Shown here piece by piece: positions 22,830 to 28,254 of a stretch of 28,254 nt of DNA (position 1 is its first letter; each line of letters opens with the position of its first letter). The position numbers and the translations under genes are program-made. The notes under the pieces are model-generated. The model ran no database searches. It saw only the letters and a list, made by a program, of their open reading frames with translations, and was not told where the DNA came from. The stretch is taken from positions 1 to 28,254 of IMG/VR virus record IMGVR_UViG_3300027736_003065, one strand, 5' to 3'. The stretch is from a virus.

Positions 22830-24287
22830 ATGAGTCTCAATTCAACTTATTTGAACGAAGCAAAAGAACTAGAGAGCCGTTGGGCGAAAACTGGTCTTCT
22901 CAAGGGTATCGAAGATACTCATACCCGTTCTGCTACCGCAGTTCTTCTTGAGAACCAACGCCTAATGCTCGAAAGAGAAAAGCTTTTCAATGAAGTGTCA
23001 ACCGACACCGCAGATGTTGCACAGTTCAAGAGGATTTCAATTCCTCTCGTCCGCAGAATTTACCCACAGTTGATTGCTAACAAGATTGTTAGCGTTCAGC
23101 CACTCCTCGGACCAACCGGGTTGGTGTACTATCTCCGTTTCCGTTACTCCTCCAACAAGGGTAGCGTTCGTGGAGCTAGCAACAACGGTGGTTTCCCCGG
23201 AGACGATATTAACTCACTCCAGCAGCTCGCTGATGGTACTGCTAACCTCGACGTTTACTACTCTTCACAGTTCGTAAACAACGAATCAACCAGCACCGAT
23301 GCAGGCGCAGACGTTAATAGCGTATTCAGCCCACTTGAGCACACCCCAATCCTCGCTGGCACCATTACTGGTACTGTTTATGACGGTTCAACCGCTGTTC
23401 AGACATTCGTTGTCTCTTCAAACGGCACCTTCACCTTTACCGCAATTGGTTCACCTGAGAATAGAGCAACAGCTGGTAGCATCGACCTTACCACTGGCGA
23501 ATTCACACTCACTTGGGACAATGCACCCGGTTCAAACTACTGCACAATCTCTTATGAGTACAATATGGAGTGCAATCAGGATCTTCCTGAAATCAACCTC
23601 GTAATTGAATCAGAAGATATCGTTGCTAAGACCCGTAAGCTCAAGGCTGTATGGTCTTATGAAGCACAGCAGGATCTCCGTAGTCAGCACAATCTTGACG
23701 CTGAAGCTGAGTTGACCGCTGTTCTTGCACAGGAAATCAACCTCGAAATCGACCGTGAAGTTCTCGGCGATCTTCGTAACAACGCAGGTACGGTTTCAGC
23801 TTGGGACTTCTCAACTGCAATCGGTCAGACCATCAAGGAAAAGTACGAAGCCCTTTATGTTAAGATCATCGAAGTTTCTAACGTCATCCACAGAAAGACC
23901 CTCCGTGGCGGCGCTAACTTCATCGTGACCTCACCTGAAGTTGCTTCAATCTTCGAAACAGCAACCGCTGGTTTCGCTCCTGCTCCTTCTGAGACTTTCA
24001 CAAGTTCACTCGGCGTTCAGTATGTCGGTACGGTCGCTAACCGTTATCGTCTATACAAAGATCCACTCTTCCCAAGCAACCAGTTGCTCATGGGTTATAA
24101 GGGCGACAGCTACATGGACAGCGGTTACTTCTACTGCCCATACGTTCCTCTCACCCAGACCCCAGTTGTACTCGACCCAGAGTCCTTCTGCCCAAGACGT
24201 GGTTTGCTTGTTCGATACGGAAAAAAGTTATTAAGGGAAGGCGCAAAGTTCTATGCCCGTCTCTCAATCGCAAATTTCAGGGTGTAG
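22830..24287 (+). CDS. 23: major capsid protein (T4 gp23-like)
   Basis: This is a 485-residue HK97-fold capsid precursor. The N-terminal arm contains TAVLLENQRLMLE (36-48), typical of the family, and a likely maturation site LFNE/V at residues 52-56. It is followed by the conserved ISIPLVRRIYPQLIANKIVSVQPL block. Later blocks include FIVTSPEVASIFE and YRLYKDPLFPSNQLLMGYKG, both typical of gp23. A second LNE/A lies at residues 8-11. AAAGGTAA precedes the ATG. Codon use is much richer in C-ending codons than elsewhere, as expected of the most abundant virion protein. It is followed by a strong terminator. Confidence 0.97.
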   Translation: MSLNSTYLNEAKELESRWAKTGLLKGIEDTHTRSATAVLLENQRLMLEREKLFNEVSTDTADVAQFKRISIPLVRRIYPQLIANKIVSVQPLLGPTGLVYYLRFRYSSNKGSVRGASNNGGFPGDDINSLQQLADGTANLDVYYSSQFVNNESTSTDAGADVNSVFSPLEHTPILAGTITGTVYDGSTAVQTFVVSSNGTFTFTAIGSPENRATAGSIDLTTGEFTLTWDNAPGSNYCTISYEYNMECNQDLPEINLVIESEDIVAKTRKLKAVWSYEAQQDLRSQHNLDAEAELTAVLAQEINLEIDREVLGDLRNNAGTVSAWDFSTAIGQTIKEKYEALYVKIIEVSNVIHRKTLRGGANFIVTSPEVASIFETATAGFAPAPSETFTSSLGVQYVGTVANRYRLYKDPLFPSNQLLMGYKGDSYMDSGYFYCPYVPLTQTPVVLDPESFCPRRGLLVRYGKKLLREGAKFYARLSIANFRV

Positions 24288-24320
24288 GCATAATATTATT
24301 ATCTCAAATAAGGGATAAGA

Positions 24321-24351
24321 AAAACCCCGGTGTTTACCGGGGTTTTTTTTT
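24321..24351. terminator. strong rho-independent bidirectional terminator
   Basis: AAAACCCCGGT (24321-24331) pairs with ACCGGGGTTTT (24336-24346) over the loop GTTT and continues into a T run. Read on the minus strand it also has a T tail. It ends the capsid operon and the convergent deaminase gene. Confidence 0.93.
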
Positions 24352-24353
24352 AT

Positions 24354-24794
24354 TCAAACAACAACATTCATTGTCCCTTCCAAAATTGGTAAAGAACGAT
24401 TTTCTTGATCACTCAAGCACCAATAGATTTTAGTTAAAGAAAGGGCATCAAGTGCTATTTGGCATTTGTAACATGGTTTAGCCAGTCTAAATCGTCCATG
24501 GCGGTTGATTTTTAGGCTTAGGATCGTAGTTCTCTTGCTATAGTGCTTATCATCGAGTTTGAGTAAAAGATCGGCTTCAGCGTGAAGGAAGGGGTATTTC
24601 TGCCAATGCTCTATATTGAATCGTTTAGCTAATCGATAAGCTTTAGCAGAAGTCATGATTGGGTTATTCTTACCTATTGCTAATATTCTATTTTTTCTAA
24701 TAGCGAAAGCATAATGATAAAATGGACGAGATGTTTCTCCATCCCAATCTTCCATCATAATTTTGACACATTTTTCTAAATGATATTGGTTCAT
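24354..24794 (-). CDS. zinc-dependent nucleotide deaminase-like protein (CDA fold)
   Basis: This 146-residue protein has the cytidine-deaminase-fold zinc signature: H71-A-E73 in PFLHAEADLLL and P107-C-x-x-C111 in KPCYKCQIAL. The strand and helix order around these motifs fits the family. The spacing between HAE and PCxxC (about 35 residues) is like dCMP, tRNA-adenosine and riboflavin-type deaminases. The N-terminal segment YHYAFAIRKNRILAIGKN is the first strand pair. The substrate cannot be decided; a dCMP deaminase for phage DNA synthesis is the simplest guess, but key substrate-loop motifs are not obvious. It has a consensus sigma70 promoter and a predicted leaderless start. Confidence 0.8.
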   Translation of the reverse strand: MNQYHLEKCVKIMMEDWDGETSRPFYHYAFAIRKNRILAIGKNNPIMTSAKAYRLAKRFNIEHWQKYPFLHAEADLLLKLDDKHYSKRTTILSLKINRHGRFRLAKPCYKCQIALDALSLTKIYWCLSDQENRSLPILEGTMNVVV

Positions 24795-24820
24795 AGTTTA
24801 AATTATAATTAATTTAAACT
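24795..24820 (-). repeat. 10-bp perfect inverted repeat over the deaminase promoter
   Basis: AGTTTAAATT (24795-24804) and AATTTAAACT (24811-24820) are perfect inverted repeats with a 6-nt centre. They cover the -10 and the transcription start of the deaminase promoter, where a dimeric repressor could bind. Confidence 0.6.
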
Positions 24821-24829
24821 ATTTGTCAA
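24800..24829 (-). promoter_or_regulatory. consensus sigma70 promoter, leaderless start
   Basis: TTGACA (24829-24824), a 16-nt spacer and TATAAT (24807-24802) form a full consensus promoter. The -10 is 7 nt from the ATG at 24794, so the transcript should begin at or next to the start codon. Read as a late-type octamer, TATAATTT (24807-24800) ends exactly 5 nt before the ATG. Confidence 0.75.
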
Positions 24830-24831
24830 TA

Positions 24832-25779
24832 TTAATCTTCATGGTCGATGCTATCTTCATTTCTTGATTTAAAATATTGTACCAATTCATCTCTAAATTT
24901 AATTTTATTTCCTGTTAAGGCATAAATTCCTTGCCAATCTTTCTTTATGTCTGTATCTGGGTCATAGTTATTTTGAACTAGAACATTGCTTCTCCAACTA
25001 TAACCTCTATCTTTTTTCTTTCCGTGCCAATAGTGCAATAGTGTTCCTTCAACATATCCTACATTCTTCTTAATATGTTCAACTGCAAGGGTTTCCCATT
25101 TTTTTAGTACACGTTTGTATGCTTGTGTGAAATTTTTGTTTATAGTCATTTCTATTTTATCGACTAGACCAAAAGCCATATGTCTGTCTCCAGATCCTAA
25201 TATTGCTTCTTCTAATAGTCCACCGAATGAATTAAAGGCATATTTTGTAGCTGCCCAAGCGAAACCGGGGTGCCAATGGTCATATTTATCGCATTTTTGG
25301 TGTATGTTGTTGAAATAGCTATAAACAAATCCTTTGTGTGCTTTTATCATTTCGTGTTTAGGAGAAAGGTCTACAGCAGTGCTAAACATTTGGACTACTG
25401 GGTGATGTTGTAGTTGGTGTATGGTTTCTTCGACCCAATCTGGTCTTGCGAAGGCAACATCTGCGTCAATCCATGCAACGTATTCCCAATTTGATGGAAG
25501 TCTTTGTACTGCTACGTTGATCATGTTTTCTTTATGCCACAATTCAGATGTAGTTCTTACTTGAATGTTTTGTGGGTTGTCTGATGTTGTAACTTCAAAT
25601 GGTCTATTTCCGTATGCAGCTTCTATTGTGTAGAGTACTGCTCCAGAATCATTGACCATTTTTTCAAATTTTTTGTACAGTTTGTATCTGCTGTTGTATC
25701 TTTGAGGGTTGATGATAGGTGTGATGACATAGAGTTTTGCATCTTCCTGATAATTGGCAGCTAATGTTTTGCTGATCAT
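24832..25779 (-). CDS. GT-A fold glycosyltransferase (GT2-like)
   Basis: This 315-residue protein has an N-terminal LYVITPIINPQRY (16-28), a nucleotide-binding beta-alpha half and the metal motif D105-A-D107 in YVAWIDADVAF. The acceptor half includes HPGFAWAATKYAF, SFGGLLEEAILGSGDRHM and LLHYWHGKKKDRGY, a layout seen in GT2-type phage glycosyltransferases. The final Gly-Ser-Gly-Asp and His-x-x-His-like residues fit metal and donor binding. The ribosome site lies inside a perfect hairpin with an embedded late box. It is downstream of the adenylating enzyme gene, so early read-through is possible. The acceptor, virion protein, DNA base or host glycan, cannot be read from the sequence. Confidence 0.82.
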   Translation of the reverse strand: MISKTLAANYQEDAKLYVITPIINPQRYNSRYKLYKKFEKMVNDSGAVLYTIEAAYGNRPFEVTTSDNPQNIQVRTTSELWHKENMINVAVQRLPSNWEYVAWIDADVAFARPDWVEETIHQLQHHPVVQMFSTAVDLSPKHEMIKAHKGFVYSYFNNIHQKCDKYDHWHPGFAWAATKYAFNSFGGLLEEAILGSGDRHMAFGLVDKIEMTINKNFTQAYKRVLKKWETLAVEHIKKNVGYVEGTLLHYWHGKKKDRGYSWRSNVLVQNNYDPDTDIKKDWQGIYALTGNKIKFRDELVQYFKSRNEDSIDHED

Positions 25780-25783
25780 TTTT

Positions 25784-25809
25784 GCACCTCTAACAATATT
25801 TAGAGGTGC
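25784..25809 (-). promoter_or_regulatory. hairpin sequestering the ribosome site of the 25779 gene
   Basis: On the minus strand GCACCTCTAA (25809-25800) pairs perfectly with TTAGAGGTGC (25793-25784) over the loop ATATTG. The downstream arm contains the Shine-Dalgarno AGAGGTG, 5 nt from the ATG. Transcripts entering from upstream would hide the site. Confidence 0.8.
25797..25804 (-). promoter_or_regulatory. late promoter box TCTAAATA inside the hairpin
   Basis: TCTAAATA spans the end of the upstream arm and the loop. With T4-late spacing transcription would start near 25791, inside the downstream arm, giving RNA that cannot fold the hairpin. Confidence 0.5.
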
Positions 25810-25861
25810 CGGATAAAATAAAATTATTACAAATGATTAATGTTATTTTTTCATGATTTCT

Positions 25862-26890
25862 TCATGTAACCAACGAAATAAATTCTTCAAATTTATAATC
25901 AGGAAAATTATCTACATATTTTATTGTTATGTTAACAGGAGAATCAAGGAATTTTAGTATATGTTTTTTAAGTTCTTCTTCTCGTTCTCCAAGATTTTCA
26001 GAGATAATATGAAGTTCAAGTTCTGTCAAACTTGTTTGAATTAATTTATATTTTTTAATTCCAAATTTTGAATAATACTCTTGAGTTCCAAATAAAGCCC
26101 ATTTTTTGTCTCTGTTTGGCAAAATAAACATGTTTCTTACTCTTCCGTGTATTTTAGTAATAGTCTGAAGGCTTCTACCACAAGTACATTCACCAAGTTC
26201 TATACAATCTCCATTTTTATATCTTCTTATATAGGGGTTTGTTAGTGTTGTGATAATCATACTGCCATCTGTATCAACTTCTACTATTTGATTTTCCATG
26301 ACGTGATAGACATTTGGGTTATCTGGGCAAGTTATAGCTATAGTTCCGCATTCTTCTGATGAGAAAGAGCTACCGCCAAGTTCTCCGGTACTTTTTGTGT
26401 CGATTAGGTTGGTAATTTTTGATAGGTCAAGTTCTTTTAAAATGCTTGGTCTAGCGTGAATATAATGTGGATTTTTTTCTTCTAGCCAAGATTCTAGTTC
26501 TTTTGTAGGTAAATGTCCATTTCGGAATATTTTACCTTGTTTGGGAAAAATTTCGTGTGGTATTCCCCAAGATGGGTAAGTTGCTAAAGTTGATCTGGGT
26601 TTAATTATTGCGTAGTTTTTTGTTGAATCCCATTTGCGCCATAATACTTCTCTTATGTTTGTTGCATAGTACCAAATATAATCAGCATAAGATTTTTCAA
26701 TTGTTAGTGTTTCTCCAGTACTTCCAGAAGTTGTAGTAGAATAAAGTCCTTTTTTCATCCTTGTGTTTCTAAGGTCTTCTCTTGTAATGATTGGTAAATT
26801 TTTTAATTTTTCAAAATAAATTTTATGATTCCATTGTGATTTATTGAATTCATTTGTTAAAAGAACTACATCTTTTTCATGTTTACTCAT
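25862..26890 (-). CDS. PaaK/CapK-like adenylate-forming enzyme
   Basis: This is a 342-residue protein starting at 26890 (MSKHEKDVVLL). GGAG just upstream favours this ATG over one at 26923. The ATP-binding P-loop STTTSGSTGE (51-60) is intact. Further family blocks follow: GELGGSSFSSEECGTIAITC, YHVMENQIVEV, NPYIRRYKNGDCIELGECTCGR and the hinge-like KIHGR. The wording is that of phenylacetate-CoA ligase (PaaK) and CapK relatives, which activate carboxylic acids with ATP. It is shorter than PaaK (about 430), with a reduced N-terminal region. The gene overlaps the upstream methyltransferase-like gene by 8 nt. A role in making an acyl or amide modification on a glycan is possible. Confidence 0.82.
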   Translation of the reverse strand: MSKHEKDVVLLTNEFNKSQWNHKIYFEKLKNLPIITREDLRNTRMKKGLYSTTTSGSTGETLTIEKSYADYIWYYATNIREVLWRKWDSTKNYAIIKPRSTLATYPSWGIPHEIFPKQGKIFRNGHLPTKELESWLEEKNPHYIHARPSILKELDLSKITNLIDTKSTGELGGSSFSSEECGTIAITCPDNPNVYHVMENQIVEVDTDGSMIITTLTNPYIRRYKNGDCIELGECTCGRSLQTITKIHGRVRNMFILPNRDKKWALFGTQEYYSKFGIKKYKLIQTSLTELELHIISENLGEREEELKKHILKFLDSPVNITIKYVDNFPDYKFEEFISLVT

Positions 26891-27332
26891 AGAAACTCCA
26901 AAAGAAGAAATTGTAATCATCATATTCGTCTATCAAGTCTGGTCTGATGAGAAAATCGTTTTCTTTTGGAAAGTAGTCAGCAATTTTCATTATTGGTAAT
27001 TTATGTTTAAAACTTCTTGCTATAAAATTTCTACAATTTTCTTTACACATTGTGAGGATAGAGTCAGTTAATTCTTTAGTAAAGTTAAGTACACCATCAC
27101 CGATTATGTTGTCATAATAAGTTTTATTGTTGCGCCAATCTTGTTTAATTACAGTTGGCGCAACATACCAAGGATCGATATCCATTTGAAAATCACTTAT
27201 TGGTATTAATTTATGTGTACATCCAAGAAGAAGAGTTGTGCCAGATCCCAAATTATCTTTATATGCTTGAAAATCATCAAGTGAAGGAGAAAGTGGATGT
27301 GGTAACTCTGTTGCCCAATAAGAATTATCCAT
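26883..27332 (-). CDS. SAM methyltransferase-like small protein
   Basis: This 149-residue protein has a reduced Rossmann outline. TLLLGCTHKLIPIS (about 33-46) replaces the usual glycine-rich motif I. MDIDPWYV follows as the acidic strand-2 end, then VIKQDWRN and YYDNIIGDGVLNF, typical of methyltransferase motifs II-IV. The C-terminal half is short, so the substrate domain is small. Motif I has only one Gly, so binding of the methyl donor may be weakened. It overlaps the adenylating enzyme gene by 8 nt. A TATAAATA late box lies 49 nt upstream; no Shine-Dalgarno is seen. Confidence 0.6.
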   Translation of the reverse strand: MDNSYWATELPHPLSPSLDDFQAYKDNLGSGTTLLLGCTHKLIPISDFQMDIDPWYVAPTVIKQDWRNNKTYYDNIIGDGVLNFTKELTDSILTMCKENCRNFIARSFKHKLPIMKIADYFPKENDFLIRPDLIDEYDDYNFFFWSFYE

Positions 27333-27381
27333 TAATTATAAAATAGATAATTTTTATAAATCTTTTTTGCATTCATGTATC

Positions 27382-27389
27382 TATTTATA
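27382..27389 (-). promoter_or_regulatory. T4 late promoter, exact TATAAATA
   Basis: An exact T4 late consensus on the minus strand, 49 nt before the ATG at 27332. It is divergent from the box at 27411. Confidence 0.65.
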
Positions 27390-27410
27390 CTTGCGAATTT
27401 TAAATCAATG

Positions 27411-27418
27411 CATAAATA
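27411..27418 (+). promoter_or_regulatory. late promoter box CATAAATA
   Basis: The box lies 21 nt before the ATG at 27440, with GAGGAG (27427-27432) in the leader. It is divergent from the exact late promoter at 27382-27389. Confidence 0.6.
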
Positions 27419-27439
27419 TACATAACGAGGAGAAATAAT

Positions 27440-28254
27440 ATGAAAAGTTTAAATAATATTTTGACTGATATCAACAATGGTTATTCATCTGTTACAAGTT
27501 TAATTGAAAATAGATTTAATTTTGGTGATGAGCCGGATTATTGGACTGAACCTGAAGGATTTAGTTTTTTTGGTTGGGCTGATGTTGTTTTTATTCAAAG
27601 TGATGGAAAAATTATAGTTGCTGGTCAATCAGGATTGTATGATGTTGGTTTAAGCGATGATTATACGGTCATAAAAAGATTTAACACAAATGGTACGCTA
27701 GACGCAACATTTACTTCACCTAAGTTTCATGGAAGTAACAATGGATACATTCGTGATGTAAAACAACAATCTGATGGAAAATTAATCGTAGTAGGTCATT
27801 TCACTCAAATTAATGGTAATACATATAACAAAATTGTTAGATTAAATATAGGTGGATCGATTGATAATACATTTGTTATTGGTGATGGATTTAATAATCA
27901 CGCTCTTGTTTGTCACATTGATAGTGATGATAATATTTTTGTTGGTGGTAGGTTTACGGAATATAAATCCACATCAGTTTCTCGTATATGTAAATTAGAT
28001 TCTATTGGAGACGTAGACGCTACTTTTGCTTCAAATGTAACCTTGGGTGACTATGTTCACGCAATAGTTGCATTATACGGTTCTAATGAAATTTATGTTG
28101 GTGGTAATTTTACAAACAAAATTGTAAAGCTTGATTATGATGGTAATGTTAATGGTTCATTTTCGGTTGGTACTGGATTTGATGACAGAGTTACAAGCAT
28201 CGGAATTCAAAATAATGGAAAGATAATTGTTGGGGGATGGTTTGATAATTACAA
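27440..28254 (+). CDS. delta-60-repeat beta-propeller protein (C-terminal part outside the window)
   Basis: The first 271 codons of an open frame run off the right edge. After about 45 N-terminal residues come tandem copies of a 40-50-residue repeat with the pattern I..DGKI.V.G.F ... I.RLN.DGS.D.TF. The copies start at about residues 50, 106, 157, 207 and 251. Examples are FIQSDGKIIVAGQ, QQSDGKLIVVGHF and IQNNGKIIVGGWF. These are the delta-60 (DUF5122) blades known from surface and adhesion proteins. No signal peptide is seen. A late promoter and strong ribosome site point to a virion protein, perhaps a tail-fibre or receptor-binding component. Confidence 0.8.
   Translation, partial: MKSLNNILTDINNGYSSVTSLIENRFNFGDEPDYWTEPEGFSFFGWADVVFIQSDGKIIVAGQSGLYDVGLSDDYTVIKRFNTNGTLDATFTSPKFHGSNNGYIRDVKQQSDGKLIVVGHFTQINGNTYNKIVRLNIGGSIDNTFVIGDGFNNHALVCHIDSDDNIFVGGRFTEYKSTSVSRICKLDSIGDVDATFASNVTLGDYVHAIVALYGSNEIYVGGNFTNKIVKLDYDGNVNGSFSVGTGFDDRVTSIGIQNNGKIIVGGWFDNY

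Overview
The window is a piece of a large, AT-rich tailed-phage genome with a T4-type (myovirus) head module. In order along the plus strand it carries a portal protein (gp20-like, interrupted by an intein), an internal or core head protein, the prohead protease (gp21-like), the scaffold (gp22-like) and the major capsid protein (gp23-like). A gp17-like large terminase lies on the minus strand. No tRNA, CRISPR array, insertion sequence or rRNA was seen. The host cannot be named from the sequence. A large T4-like phage outside the classical coliphages is the most I can support.

Layout. 1-3428: polysaccharide or virion-modification genes (pyruvyltransferase-like, glycosyltransferase, SAM methyltransferase, DegT-type sugar aminotransferase). 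3518-4734: a minus operon with a small protein bearing a T4-like capsid-targeting N-terminus and a four-repeat early protein behind a sigma70-type promoter. 4824-6632: terminase. 6697-9372: bacterioferritin-like protein, a probable virion protein, a GT9-like glycosyltransferase and an unknown gene. 9416-11156: thermolysin-like metalloprotease and a very acidic small protein. 11148-15661: a probable virion protein, a BCS1-like membrane AAA ATPase and several unknown genes. 15775-24287: the head module, closed by a strong bidirectional terminator. 24354-27332: a minus cluster of a deaminase, a glycosyltransferase, a PaaK/CapK-like adenylating enzyme and a methyltransferase-like protein. 27440 to the end: the start of a beta-propeller repeat protein.

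Regulation is the most striking part. T4-type late promoter boxes (TATAAATA-like) occur throughout. Some sit 21-35 nt before genes that have a Shine-Dalgarno site (9416, 15775, 27440, 6697). Others end exactly 5 nt before the ATG of genes with no Shine-Dalgarno (495, 529, 3428, 11375, 11429, 12833, 12861, 15661; also 24794). If transcription starts where T4 late promoters start, these mRNAs begin at the A of the ATG and are leaderless. One gene (25779) has its ribosome site inside a 10-bp hairpin whose upstream arm holds a late box. This is the arrangement known from T4 gene e, where early read-through RNA is silent and late RNA is translated.

A second theme is head packaging of cargo. Several small proteins start with a motif resembling the T4 internal-protein targeting peptide (M..F..FL.LxE), and many hydrophobic-x-Glu sites suitable for the gp21-type protease are present. 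The minus-strand single genes between plus-strand virion genes look like independently controlled cargo or moron genes.
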